This document shows, one piece after another, positions 1-8,498 of a DNA stretch of 64,000 nt. Under the pieces are notes generated by a model, which saw only the letters and a program-made list of their open reading frames with translations, ran no database searches and was not told where the DNA came from. The number at the start of each line of letters is the position of its first letter. Position 1 is the first letter of the stretch. Source of the DNA: Burkholderia sp. 9120 (GTDB lineage: Bacteria; Pseudomonadota; Gammaproteobacteria; Burkholderiales; Burkholderiaceae); contig NZ_JQNA01000002.1 in the NCBI RefSeq assembly GCF_000745015.1, positions 6,324,001-6,388,000 on the forward strand. The letters are read 5' to 3'. A program made the position numbers and the translations under genes.

Positions 1-1229
1 GTGTGGCCAACAGCGCGCCCACGCCCGCCGCCGCAGCCGGTAGCAGCGATCTGGTGAAACGCGGCGAATACCTCGCGCGCGCCGGCGATTGCGTCGCGTG
101 TCACACGGCGGACAAAGCCCGTCCGTTTGCGGGCGGCCTGCCGATCAACACGCCGTTCGGCACCATCGTGACGCCCAACATCACGCCCGATCCGGACACC
201 GGCATCGGCCAATTGAGCGACGCCGATTTTCTGCGCGCGATGCATGAAGGTATCGGCAAGAGCGGCGAGCGGCTTTATCCCGCGTTCCCTTATGCGGAAT
301 ACACCAAGGTCACCGATCAGGACGTGCTGGCGATTCGCGCGTATCTGAACACGCTCACGCCGATCCACTATGCGCCGCCGAGCAACAGCCTGAAATTCCC
401 CTTCAACCAGCGCTGGTTGATGGTGTTCTGGAACATGTTCAATTTCACCGAGGGGCGTTTCGTCCCCGATCCGAAGCAAAGCGCCGAGTGGAATCGCGGC
501 GCGTATCTGGTGGAAGGTCTCGCGCATTGCGAGGAGTGCCATACGCCGCGTAATTTCACCCAGGGTTTGAAGACGAGTTCGCGCTTCTCCGGCGCGCTGC
601 AGGCCGGCTGGCATGCGTACAACATCACGCCGGACAAGAACAGCGGCGTGGGCAACTGGAGCGACGACGAGCTCGTTTCGTATCTGTCGACCGGCGCGGC
701 GCCGGGACGCGCCAACGCGGCCGGCCCGATGGCCGAAGTGGTGACCGACAGCACGCAATATCTGACGCGTGAAGACCTCGGGTCGATCGTCGCGTATTTG
801 CACTCCGTGCCGCCGATCAGCGGCGGCGAAGCGCGTCCGCGCGACCAGTGGGGCAATCCCGCCAACGACGTCACGGCAATGCGCGGCACCACCGTCAACG
901 CGGTGAACGGCGCGCAGCTGTTCGTGGCCAATTGCGCGACCTGTCATAGCTGGACGGGCCAAGGCGTGGGCGCGAGCGCGCCGGGGGCGTATCCGTCGCT
1001 GATCCATAACTCGGCGGTCGGCGCGAGCGACGCCAACAATCTGGCGATGGTGATCCTGCACGGCGTCAGACGGACGACGAAGCAGGCGGACGTGCTGATG
1101 CCCGCCTTCGGCACCGAACTCACCGACGATCAGGTCGCCGCCATCACCAACTATGTGACCAAACAGTTCGGCAATCCTCAGTCGACAGTGACCGTCGATC
1201 AGGTCGCCAAGCTGCGCACTCAGCAATAG
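1..1229 (+). CDS. Three-haem cytochrome c subunit of a membrane-bound dehydrogenase (5' partial)
   Basis: The reading frame is open from the window edge, so the true start and the signal peptide lie upstream. Three CxxCH haem sites are visible: CVACH near residue 30, CEECH near 176 and CATCH near 311, counting from the GTG at position 3. Three haems in about 400 residues is the layout of the cytochrome c subunit that passes electrons from periplasmic alcohol, gluconate or aldehyde dehydrogenases to ubiquinone. The C-terminal third carries the usual GAxLFxxNCATCH context. The catalytic subunits would be expected just upstream, outside the window, so the substrate cannot be named. A strong hairpin follows the stop codon. 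The family is clear; the specific partner is inference. Confidence 0.85.
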   Translation, partial: VANSAPTPAAAAGSSDLVKRGEYLARAGDCVACHTADKARPFAGGLPINTPFGTIVTPNITPDPDTGIGQLSDADFLRAMHEGIGKSGERLYPAFPYAEYTKVTDQDVLAIRAYLNTLTPIHYAPPSNSLKFPFNQRWLMVFWNMFNFTEGRFVPDPKQSAEWNRGAYLVEGLAHCEECHTPRNFTQGLKTSSRFSGALQAGWHAYNITPDKNSGVGNWSDDELVSYLSTGAAPGRANAAGPMAEVVTDSTQYLTREDLGSIVAYLHSVPPISGGEARPRDQWGNPANDVTAMRGTTVNAVNGAQLFVANCATCHSWTGQGVGASAPGAYPSLIHNSAVGASDANNLAMVILHGVRRTTKQADVLMPAFGTELTDDQVAAITNYVTKQFGNPQSTVTVDQVAKLRTQQ

Positions 1230-1242
1230 CGGCCGCGCGGAG

Positions 1243-1281
1243 CGCGTGTTTCCGGAGAGGGCTTCCGGAAACACGCGGTTT
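1243..1281 (+). terminator. Hairpin terminator after the cytochrome c gene
   Basis: A 14-bp perfect stem (1243-1256 with 1264-1277) and a 7-base loop are followed by GTTTTC. It ends the cytochrome c transcript. It also argues against the upstream GTG at 1246 as the start of the next gene, because that codon lies inside the stem. Confidence 0.7.
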
Positions 1282-1374
1282 TCGCGTCGATTTGCATCAA
1301 TTTCGCCGTTCGGCGCGCCGGGATACGATGGGCAACGCGCATACGTCGCGTATCTGTCGCATTATCATGGGCCC

Positions 1375-2112
1375 ATGGCTTCCGTACTCGTCAATCCCGT
1401 TCAGCATCATTCGGCCAATGCGAGCGGCCGCGATTTCGTGGTCGGCGATCTGCATGGCTGCGTCGATGCATTGCGCTATCTGCTGCGCACCATCGCGTTC
1501 GATCCCGCGCGCGACCGGCTGTTCTCGGTCGGCGATCTGGTGGATCGCGGCGAGCATTCCGAACAGGCGCTCGCGCTACTCGACAAGGCGTGGTTTTTCC
1601 CCGTGCTCGGCAATCACGAAGACACGTTGTGCGGTGTTGCGGACGGTCGTATGCGGCGTCAGTGGTGGTATGGCATTGGCGGCGCGTGGGCGGCGGATTT
1701 GCCCGACGAACGCTTGCAGCACTATGCGGAGCAATTGCGGACGTTGCCGCTCGTGCGGGTGGTGGGCAGCGGCAAGGAGCGCTTCAATATTCTGCATGCC
1801 GAATTCTTCGGCTCGGACGCTGAACTCGATGCAGGGAATTTTTCCGCCGACACCCGTCAGCATTTGCTGTGGGGTCGTGGCCTCGCTTTGGGCAATAGCG
1901 ATCCCGGCCGTCAACGCGGTCTTTCGCTGACGTATTGCGGCCACACGCCGATGCGCGATATTCAGCAGATTGGCTCGCAGGTGTTCATCGACACCGGCGC
2001 GTTCGGGCCGAGCGGCAAGCTGACGATCGTGGAGCCGCAGGCATTGCGCCGCTGGTCGGTCTCGACCGAAGACGCGCGTGCCGATGGCGCGGCGGCGTTG
2101 GCGTTGCCTTGA
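1375..2112 (+). CDS. Metallophosphoesterase, bacterial serine/threonine (PrpA/lambda-type) phosphatase
   Basis: This 245-residue protein has the three signature blocks of the calcineurin-like phosphoesterase fold in order: GDLHGC near residue 24, GDLVDRG near 52 and GNHED near 76, followed by a C-terminal YCGHTP block. These supply the ligands for two metal ions and the catalytic His. Length and motif spacing fit the lambda/PrpA branch, which removes phosphate from proteins or small phosphoesters in the cytoplasm. The ATG at 1375 was chosen because the in-frame GTG further upstream falls within the preceding hairpin and the extra N-terminal residues look non-coding. The physiological substrate cannot be told from sequence. 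Confidence 0.82.
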   Translation: MASVLVNPVQHHSANASGRDFVVGDLHGCVDALRYLLRTIAFDPARDRLFSVGDLVDRGEHSEQALALLDKAWFFPVLGNHEDTLCGVADGRMRRQWWYGIGGAWAADLPDERLQHYAEQLRTLPLVRVVGSGKERFNILHAEFFGSDAELDAGNFSADTRQHLLWGRGLALGNSDPGRQRGLSLTYCGHTPMRDIQQIGSQVFIDTGAFGPSGKLTIVEPQALRRWSVSTEDARADGAAALALP

Positions 2113-2186
2113 CGCAGTTTGCTCGGCGTTCGCTGACGCTTTTACGCGCGCCTTAGGGCATCTTTTGCGATTCAACCGTCAGCGTA

Positions 2187-2888
2187 TCAACCCACCTGGT
2201 TGAGTTCGAACACCATATCCACGCTCGTGCCGTTCCAGTTGTATTCCAGATACGCGGCGTGATGACAGGCGCGCAGCAGTGTCGTTTTGAACCCGGCGAG
2301 ACATTCGCCGTCCGGGTCTCGCACCGATGGATACGCAATGCCCGGCGCCCCCGCTTCGCGCACCGCGCGACCGAGCGATTGCCCCGCCAGATAATCGTGC
2401 GGCGACAGCACCGCGAGATCCAGCGACGCATCGCCGCGAAGATCCACCACGTTGCCTTGCGCGATAACCGTGTAGAGACGCATTTGCTGGCGCATGGGCG
2501 CCTCGGCGGTGGCCTCCAGAAATTTGCCCGTGTGATACCGCGTTTCGGCGATCGCGGTGGCGCGCGAGCGGGCGCAATAAAACACGCCGTAGCTGCCGTC
2601 CGAAAAGCGACTGCCTAGCGGATTCAGATGCGTCAACGCGGCCATGATCGGTCCGTAGCCGGGCCCGAATTGGCGCTCTTCGTACGGCACCAGATCGAGA
2701 TCGCCGACCTCGGTGCGCAGACGGTCGTTGGTCATCGCCTCGAGCGCGTACAACGCGTCGAAATCTTGCGGCGATGCCACCCGGTCGAACAGATTGACGG
2801 CCGGAAAGCGTGTGGGAATCACCCGATAGGCGGGCGACCAGTCGAGCCGCGCCGTGCGCCAGCGGTCCTGCCATTGCGGTTGTGTCAC
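2187..2888 (-). CDS. RES-domain toxin of a RES/Xre toxin-antitoxin pair
   Basis: This 233-residue protein shows the RES family pattern: an early Arg in AYRVIPTRF, a GVFYCA segment, a glutamate in AIAETRYH and a conserved late serine. RES toxins belong to the ADP-ribosyltransferase fold; characterised members degrade NAD+ or modify Prs. The start overlaps the end of the antitoxin gene by 4 bp (ATGA), so the two are translationally coupled and the antitoxin is made first. No frameshift or missing block is visible, so the toxin looks intact. The next gene downstream is convergent. The family call is secure; which reaction it performs is not known from sequence. Confidence 0.85.
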   Translation of the reverse strand: MTQPQWQDRWRTARLDWSPAYRVIPTRFPAVNLFDRVASPQDFDALYALEAMTNDRLRTEVGDLDLVPYEERQFGPGYGPIMAALTHLNPLGSRFSDGSYGVFYCARSRATAIAETRYHTGKFLEATAEAPMRQQMRLYTVIAQGNVVDLRGDASLDLAVLSPHDYLAGQSLGRAVREAGAPGIAYPSVRDPDGECLAGFKTTLLRACHHAAYLEYNWNGTSVDMVFELNQVG

Positions 2889-3322
2889 GCCCAGCCGCCT
2901 CGCATTGCGTCGAGATACTGGCGTACGGCCACGAGATCGCTGATGTTGCCGGCCAGCATGCGGTCTAGCGCGCGACGGCCGCCGAATGGCGGCGCGCTGT
3001 TGGGGCGCTTGATCCAGGAGTCCGCGGCGCCGGCTTGCGGCAGCAGGATTTGCAGCGCCTTGTAGATGCCGAGCAGCAGCGACAGGCGTTCGAGCGTATC
3101 GCGCCCGACGCGCGCCGTTTCAGGCGCCGCTTTCCATTTGAAGAAAGTGGAGCGGCCAGGTGAGCCGAGCAGCACGATCTGCTCCTCGGCGCTCAAGTCC
3201 CAGTCGCGTGCGATGTTGAAGAAAGCGCGCAAACCCGCCGCGGACATTTCCGTTAACGAGGGGGCCGAAGCGGGCCGTCGAATCGGCGCGTCGGGCTGTG
3301 AGGCACGGGCGGCGTGAGCCAT
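2885..3322 (-). CDS. Xre/MbcA/ParS-type antitoxin (DUF2384 toxin-binding domain)
   Basis: This 145-residue protein has a helix-turn-helix-like N-terminal part with the segment LSAEEQIVLLGSPGRSTFFKWK (residues about 43-64). The C-terminal half matches the DUF2384 toxin-binding domain, with LLLGIYKALQIL and the PNSAPPFGGRRALDRML block that normally caps the toxin active site. It lies directly upstream of the RES gene and overlaps it by 4 bp. Antitoxins of this family repress their own operon, so the AT-rich stretch at 3325-3395 is the likely promoter and operator. Length and order are typical for the family. Confidence 0.85.
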   Translation of the reverse strand: MAHAARASQPDAPIRRPASAPSLTEMSAAGLRAFFNIARDWDLSAEEQIVLLGSPGRSTFFKWKAAPETARVGRDTLERLSLLLGIYKALQILLPQAGAADSWIKRPNSAPPFGGRRALDRMLAGNISDLVAVRQYLDAMRGGWA

Positions 3323-3435
3323 GAGCGGGTAAGTCCTTTTATGTACTTAAGATAAATAATAGTCTAGATGTGGATTTTTGCAAGGGAATATAATCCCGGG
3401 CTCATTGGGCAGTGGCAGATCAGGAGAAGCGGGAG

Positions 3436-4122
3436 ATGTGGGTTCGAGTAGTAGCAGCGGCGCTGGCCGTGTGGTGTGTGTCGGGTGCGGCGATGGCTGC
3501 GGGTTATGCGGAAACGTGGAATCCGCCGGAAGCGACGGGGCATGCGGCCAAACAGGCCGGGAAGACGAAGAAGGTTGGGAAGGTTAAGGCTTCGGGCGGT
3601 TCGAAGGCGGGTTCAAAAGCGGGGGCGAAGGTTGCCTCGTCGAAGACGGCGTCAAAAACCGCTTCCAGGCATACGGCGAGCGGTCAGCACGGGGCGCAGC
3701 GTGTGGCGTCGGCGTCGGTGACGGGCAAAGGTGGCAAGCCAGCGACGCGTGGCGCGGTAAAGAAAGTGACGGCCAGGAATGGGAGTGCAAAAGGAACCGT
3801 CAAAGCGCTGGGCACTACAGGCGGCAAGCCCAGGAAGCCGAAAGCAGCCGTGATGGCGCAGGGTAAGAAGCCACATGCGCAACTGGTGACGGCGAAATCA
3901 GGACAGGGCAAGGTCACGCACGCCAACCTGGTTCAAGGACATGCGACGCGTCCGCACGCGGCCAAGGTTGCGGCGAAATCGGCTGCAACGAAACCGGCAG
4001 TAGCTCAAGCCAATGCGCCGGCTCAAAACGCAAACGTTAGCGCCAGTCCGGCGGCGATGGCCGCCACGTCCAGCAATCCGGCGACCGCCGGTAGCGGCTC
4101 GTTGCCGCCAATTCTTCACTGA
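3436..4122 (+). CDS. Exported lysine/alanine-rich low-complexity protein
   Basis: The first 23 residues (MWVRVVAAALAVWCVSGAAMAAG) form a clear signal peptide with an AMA-A cleavage site. The remaining roughly 200 residues are almost entirely Lys, Ala, Gly, Ser, Thr and Val without recognisable domains, resembling the tail of histone H1-like proteins. The mature protein must be strongly basic and unstructured. The ATG at 3436 has a purine-rich AGGAGAAG at 3421; the GTG at 3412 would bury the signal peptide. An export signal on a histone-like tail is unusual; such proteins might bind nucleic acid, lipid A or cell-wall polymers outside the cytoplasm. No function is assigned. Confidence 0.65.
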   Translation: MWVRVVAAALAVWCVSGAAMAAGYAETWNPPEATGHAAKQAGKTKKVGKVKASGGSKAGSKAGAKVASSKTASKTASRHTASGQHGAQRVASASVTGKGGKPATRGAVKKVTARNGSAKGTVKALGTTGGKPRKPKAAVMAQGKKPHAQLVTAKSGQGKVTHANLVQGHATRPHAAKVAAKSAATKPAVAQANAPAQNANVSASPAAMAATSSNPATAGSGSLPPILH

Positions 4123-4130
4123 GCTCGATT

Positions 4131-5054
4131 TCAGCCGGCGCGTTTGCGTTTGGCCTTGGTCTCGGGCGGCCCCAACGCCGTGCGGCCCAGTTCCACGATC
4201 CGCGCCGACAGCTTTTCCAGGCGCGGCGACTGCACCTTCCACGCGTGCCAGTACAACTCGACGTCGGTGGGCTGTTTCGGCGCGAGGTCGACCAGCTCGC
4301 CGCGCGCCACGGCGTCGCCGAATTCCAGCTCCGGCACCATTCCATACGCGAGGCCGCGCTGGATCGCCATGTAACGCGGGACCGGCGCGGGCACGTAATG
4401 GCACGGATACGCCTCCGGCGGCAAGCCGAGGCGCGTCTCGAGAAAGCGCGCCTGCAACGCGTCCTTGCGTGAGGACAGGATCACCGGCGCGCGCCGCGCG
4501 CTGTCACGCGTCAACCCATTCGGAAACCAGCGTTCGACAAACGCCGCCGATGCCACCATCCGGTAGCGCATCGCTCCGAGCCGTTCGGCGAAGCAGCCGC
4601 GCATCGGCGCGGGTTCAGTGGTGATGCAGCCGATCGCAAGACCCGACGCGAGCAGCGCATGCGTATGGTCCTGATCGTCGACGGTTAGGTCCAGCAGCAC
4701 GTTTTCCTGCAGCAGGATGTCCGAGAGAGCGGGGAAAAACCACGTGGATAGCGTGTCCGCGTTGACGGCGGCGGCGACGCTCAGCAGCGCCTCGTTGGCG
4801 CCGGCCAGGTCGCTGGCGAAGTCGTCTTCGAGCAGCGCGGCGCGCCGCAGATATTGCAGCAGGCGCTGGCCCATCTGCGTGGCGCGACATGGTCGCGTGC
4901 GCACGATCAGCGGATTGCCGATGCGCGTTTCGAGCGCCCGCACCCGCTGCGATACCGCCGACGACGTGAGATTCAGCCGCACGGCGGCCTGCTCGAAACT
5001 GCCGGTTTCGATGACCGCGCGCACGGCGGCGGTTTGTCGGGGGTCGAGGTCCAC
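4131..5054 (-). CDS. argP: ArgP/LysG-type LysR transcriptional regulator
   Basis: This 307-residue LysR protein has an N-terminal winged helix with TSSAVSQRVRALE. It matches the ArgP (IciA) branch: an FEQAA turn, LIVRTRPCRAT, a VNADTLSTWFFPAL segment (E. coli ArgP has VNADSLATWLLPAL) and a late LYWHAW block. ArgP senses lysine and arginine and usually activates the basic amino-acid exporter argO/lysE. No exporter is adjacent; a LysE-family gene lies about 50 kb away at 54.3 kb. The gene ends 8 bp from the stop of the convergent exported-protein gene. The branch assignment is fairly firm; the target genes are unknown. Confidence 0.75.
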   Translation of the reverse strand: MDLDPRQTAAVRAVIETGSFEQAAVRLNLTSSAVSQRVRALETRIGNPLIVRTRPCRATQMGQRLLQYLRRAALLEDDFASDLAGANEALLSVAAAVNADTLSTWFFPALSDILLQENVLLDLTVDDQDHTHALLASGLAIGCITTEPAPMRGCFAERLGAMRYRMVASAAFVERWFPNGLTRDSARRAPVILSSRKDALQARFLETRLGLPPEAYPCHYVPAPVPRYMAIQRGLAYGMVPELEFGDAVARGELVDLAPKQPTDVELYWHAWKVQSPRLEKLSARIVELGRTALGPPETKAKRKRAG

Positions 5055-5139
5055 GGTTCGTCTTTTGAATGGGTTAATTTTCTAGCTTAAGCGAAAGGCG
5101 AGGGAGTTCATCCGCGCGTTGCGGCGCCGAGTCGTTTTG

Positions 5140-5991
5140 TCACTGTGCCGCCAACCCATGCGTCACCAGCCGCAACGTCTCCACCGAGCGCTGATCCCGC
5201 ACCCGCGAGTGCAGCGTCACCCGCGACTCCGGCAGCAGTGGCAAACCCAGCCGCTCGCCGACATCGACCAGACCGCGCGGCGCAACCCGGCGTGCGAGCG
5301 GCGACACCGCCAGTCCCGCCGCGACCGCCGCGCCGACCGCCGCGACTCCGCCACCGACGAACACCTCCTGCCACGCGATCCCCGCCTCCGCCAACGCGCG
5401 TAGCGCCACTTCGCGCACGTTGCACGGCGGGCTGAGCAAGGCCAGCGCCAACGGCTCGCCGACGCGCGGCAGCCATTCCGGCGTGGCCAGCCAGCCGAGC
5501 GGTTCGCTGAAAAGCACCTGCGTATCGTCGCGCGGCGGCTCGTCCGGACCATAACGGACGATCACCGCGTCGAGCCGGCGTTCGTCGAATTGCGCGAGCA
5601 GCGCGGTCGACGTCCCCATATGCAGTTCCACCACCAGTCCCGGATCCTGCGCATTGAGCCTGCCGAGCAACTGCGGCAACTCGGGCCCCGCGACATGCTC
5701 GCTCAGCCCCAGCACCAACCGGCGACGTTCCACCGACAGCGAACCCAGCGCCCGTTCATGCGCGTTCAACAGGTCGCGTGCCGCGCCGAGAAACGCGTTG
5801 CCGTCGCCGGAAAGGCGCACCACGCGAGGCGTGCGCTCCAGCAACTGCTTGCCCAGATGCGCTTCCAGCCGCTTGAGCTTGAGGCTCACGGCCGATTGCG
5901 TGGTGCCGAGCGAATCCGCCGCGCGCGTGAAGCTGCGCAGATCGGCGACCAGAACGAATGCGCGGACCGCGTCGAGATCAAGTACTTTCAT
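5140..5991 (-). CDS. LysR-family transcriptional regulator, divergent from a tautomerase gene
   Basis: This 283-residue protein has the LysR winged helix (FTRAADSLGTTQSAVSLKLK) followed by a substrate-binding domain ending in a short C-terminus. It is divergent from the tautomerase gene at 6092 with about 100 bp between the starts, the usual arrangement of a LysR protein and its target. The gap contains the symmetric GATG-AAAT-CATC at 6006-6017, which could be part of the binding site. The effector is not predictable. The start at 5991 is supported by the early MKVLDLDAVRAF segment, typical of the LysR N-terminus. Confidence 0.8.
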   Translation of the reverse strand: MKVLDLDAVRAFVLVADLRSFTRAADSLGTTQSAVSLKLKRLEAHLGKQLLERTPRVVRLSGDGNAFLGAARDLLNAHERALGSLSVERRRLVLGLSEHVAGPELPQLLGRLNAQDPGLVVELHMGTSTALLAQFDERRLDAVIVRYGPDEPPRDDTQVLFSEPLGWLATPEWLPRVGEPLALALLSPPCNVREVALRALAEAGIAWQEVFVGGGVAAVGAAVAAGLAVSPLARRVAPRGLVDVGERLGLPLLPESRVTLHSRVRDQRSVETLRLVTHGLAAQ

Positions 5992-6091
5992 TTCAAATGA
6001 ATATAGATGAAATCATCAATGATGTCTGTTTATTATGACTGAGCGCGCCTAAGCTGTGTTTACCCAATCACTGCAACCGAGGAGATTCATC

Positions 6092-6475
6092 ATGCCGCTC
6101 ACACGAATCGCATTGCGCGCCGGCAAGCCGGCTGAATACCGGAAGGCGCTGACGCAGAGCATCCAGCGTTCGCTGGTGGAGACCTGCAACGTGCCGAAGG
6201 ACGACATTTTCATGTTGATCACCGAGCACGACGCCGACAATTTTGTGTACGACAGCCAGTATCTGAACGTCGAGCGCAGCGACGATCTGGTGATCGTTCA
6301 GATCACGTTCAACAACACGCGAACGATCGAGCAGAAAAAGGCGCTGTACAAGCGCATGGCGGATGAACTGGCGGAGTCGCCGGGGCTGCGACGGGAAGAT
6401 GTGTTCATCAATCTCGTCGAGGTGCTGAAGGAGAATTGGTCGTTCGGCAACGGGATCGCGCAGTACGCGCTTTAA
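6092..6475 (+). CDS. Tautomerase-family (4-oxalocrotonate tautomerase-like) protein
   Basis: This 127-residue protein begins MPLTRIALRAG, so Pro1 is exposed after Met removal; it is the catalytic base in the tautomerase superfamily. The middle VIVQITFNNTRTIEQKKALYKRM and the C-terminal EDVFINLVEV blocks match the longer, roughly 130-residue tautomerase subgroup, in which two beta-alpha-beta units are joined. The ATG at 6092 is preceded by GAGGAG at 6079-6084, a strong ribosome site, and leaves Pro as residue 2; the upstream in-frame start would lose this. The divergent LysR gene is the likely regulator. The substrate is unknown. Confidence 0.82.
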   Translation: MPLTRIALRAGKPAEYRKALTQSIQRSLVETCNVPKDDIFMLITEHDADNFVYDSQYLNVERSDDLVIVQITFNNTRTIEQKKALYKRMADELAESPGLRREDVFINLVEVLKENWSFGNGIAQYAL

Positions 6476-6525
6476 GCGTTGCGCGCCGCGGAGCGCGTGT
6501 CGTAGCGGGAAGCTTCGCGACGCGA

Positions 6526-6586
6526 AACGGGCGGTAGGGTCGATTCGGCTCGCTTTACGGAGCCGTGTTCGACCCTATCGCCCGTT
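6526..6586. terminator. Long bidirectional hairpin between convergent genes
   Basis: An 18-base arm at 6526-6543 pairs with 6569-6586 with one mismatch, and a nested CGGCTC/GAGCCG stem sits in the loop. It lies between the tautomerase gene and the convergent SDR gene and would stop transcription in both directions. Confidence 0.65.
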
Positions 6587-6615
6587 CGTTGTTTAGCCGC
6601 GCAAAAGCGCCGCCG

Positions 6616-7410
6616 TTAAGCAATCGTATCGATGACCCCACCGTCCACACGCAGCGCCGCGCCGGTAGTCGCCGAAGCCTGCGGCGAGCACACGTACACG
6701 ACCATGTTGGCCACTTCCTCGGTGCTGGCCGCGCGTTGGATGATCGAACTGCTGCGGTGCGCGCGCACGAATTCGGTGGCGACCTGTTCGACGGTTTTGC
6801 CTTGCTCGCGCGCGGTGTCTTCCACCATCGAACGGAATCCGTCCGACAGCGTCGGTCCGGGCAGCACGGAGTTCACCGTCACGCCGCTGCCGGCCGCCTG
6901 CTTGGCGATGCCGCGCGCAATGCTCAGTTGTGCGGTCTTCGAGAAGCCATAGGCCAGCATATCCGGCGGAATGTTCAACCCCGATTCCGACGAGATGAAG
7001 ACTACGCGTCCCCATTTGCGCTCCATCATGCCCTTCAGATAGTGCCGCGTGAGTCGCACGCCGGACATCACGTTGACTTCGAAGTAGCGCGCCCAATCGT
7101 CGTCTGGCGTGGAGAAAATGTCGCCGGGTCCGAAAACGCCAAGGTTGTTCACCAGAATGTCCGCCTGCGGCACGGCTTTCGCCAGCGCGTCGCTGCCGGC
7201 CTGACTGGAGAGGTCGCCGGCAAAGCCTTGCAACTGCGCGTGCGGCGCCGTCTTGAGGATGGCTTCGATGGCGCGGTCCACGGCGTCCTGCTTGCGTCCG
7301 TTGACGACCGTCCGCGCGCCCGCCGCGGCGATGCCGGTGGCGATAGCCAGGCCGATCCCCGCAGTGGAGGCGCTGACGATAGCGGTCTTGCCCGATAGAT
7401 CGATGTTCAC
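6616..7410 (-). CDS. SDR-family NAD(P)-dependent oxidoreductase
   Basis: This 264-residue classical short-chain dehydrogenase has the nucleotide-binding TAGIGLA near residue 17, NNLG near 90, the catalytic serine in SSESG and the YxxxK pair in YGFSK. A C-terminal ALRVDGGV block completes the Rossmann fold. The cofactor is probably NADP(H), because basic NGRK follows the second strand, but this is inference. It stands alone between the convergent tautomerase gene and the divergent modE gene. Substrate specificity cannot be read from SDR sequences of this type. Confidence 0.85.
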   Translation of the reverse strand: MNIDLSGKTAIVSASTAGIGLAIATGIAAAGARTVVNGRKQDAVDRAIEAILKTAPHAQLQGFAGDLSSQAGSDALAKAVPQADILVNNLGVFGPGDIFSTPDDDWARYFEVNVMSGVRLTRHYLKGMMERKWGRVVFISSESGLNIPPDMLAYGFSKTAQLSIARGIAKQAAGSGVTVNSVLPGPTLSDGFRSMVEDTAREQGKTVEQVATEFVRAHRSSSIIQRAASTEEVANMVVYVCSPQASATTGAALRVDGGVIDTIA

Positions 7411-7628
7411 TGTGTGCTCCTTGTCGACGTTGCAACGCGTGAGCCGGAAGTGGCCGCGCAGGAAATAGGAAGAACGGTGCCCGAGGCATCGAGCAGAAAG
7501 TATTCCACGGTTCCGTTTTCGAGGCCGGCTGCGTGCCAGGCTGGCGGACGGCGGTGCGCGGTGGCGTCGTTATAATGATTCGCTGTCCTTGTTGCTGTCC
7601 TTTTCGCTCTCCACCACCGTTCCTCGCC

Positions 7629-8465
7629 ATGACAACCGACCACTCCGATCCTTCCCACGAGCCCCTCGAACTCGGCGGTTCCGTCTGGTTTCAGGCGGGC
7701 GCGCAAACGCTCGGCGGCGCGTCGCGGATCGCGTTGCTCGCGGCGATCGGCGAAACCGGCTCGATCACCAGCGCGGCGAAAGCCGTCGGCATGAGCTACA
7801 AAGGCGCGTGGGACGCTATCGACACGATGAACAACCTCGCCGGCGAGCCGCTCGTCGTGCGTCTGACCGGCGGCAAGGGCGGCGGCGGCACCACGCTCAC
7901 GCCGCGCGCCGTTAAGCTGATCGAGACGTTTCGCGCGGTCGAGCGCGAGCATCGGCGCTTTCTGGAGCGGGCCGGCGCGGCGATTGAAGGATTCGCCACG
8001 GATTGGGATCTGATCGGCCGCATCGGCGTGAAAACGAGCGCGCGCAATCAGCTTTACGGCACGGTGTCGGCGGTGACGCGCGGCACCGTCAACGACGAAG
8101 TGGCGCTGGCATTGGCCGGCGGGCACGAAATCGTCGCCGTGGTCACGCACGAAAGTACGGAGACGCTGGGGCTTGCGGTGGGTTCGGCCGCGTTCGCGCT
8201 GATCAAGGCGTCGTGGGTCGTGCTGCTGGTCGAGCGCGACAGCGGCGCGCCGCTCAAGCTGTCGGCGCGCAATCAGTTGCGCTGCACGGTGCTGAGTGTG
8301 AAACGCGGGGCGGTGAGCGCCGAGGTGTCGCTCGGGTTGGAAGGCGGCGCGGTGATCACGGCGGTGGTGACCAATGAGAGCGTCGACACGTTGGGCCTGG
8401 CGGAAGGTTCGGTCGCCGTCGCGGCATTCAAGGCGTCGAGCGTGATACTTGGGGTGAAGGACTGA
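7629..8465 (+). CDS. modE: Molybdate-responsive transcriptional regulator ModE
   Basis: This 278-residue protein has an N-terminal winged helix (GSITSAAKAVGMSYKGAWDAI) and two tandem Mop/TOBE repeats, each beginning SARNQL (near residues 137 and 213) and carrying a VTHES or VTNES block. Two Mop domains bind molybdate at the dimer interface, and the loaded protein represses molybdate transport genes. The ATG at 7629 (MTTDHSD) was chosen over an upstream start that would add a Cys-rich, unlikely leader. It converges on modC; modABC lie on the other strand, with a matching ModE box in front of modA. Length and architecture match full-length ModE. Confidence 0.92.
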   Translation: MTTDHSDPSHEPLELGGSVWFQAGAQTLGGASRIALLAAIGETGSITSAAKAVGMSYKGAWDAIDTMNNLAGEPLVVRLTGGKGGGGTTLTPRAVKLIETFRAVEREHRRFLERAGAAIEGFATDWDLIGRIGVKTSARNQLYGTVSAVTRGTVNDEVALALAGGHEIVAVVTHESTETLGLAVGSAAFALIKASWVVLLVERDSGAPLKLSARNQLRCTVLSVKRGAVSAEVSLGLEGGAVITAVVTNESVDTLGLAEGSVAVAAFKASSVILGVKD

Positions 8466-8498
8466 GCTGGCGGGCAGTGCGACGGCGTTTGCTCGGAT

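Noticed and set aside
1246..1377. Upstream GTG start for the metallophosphatase
   Set aside because: It falls in the stem of a strong terminator hairpin; the ATG at 1375 fits the family.
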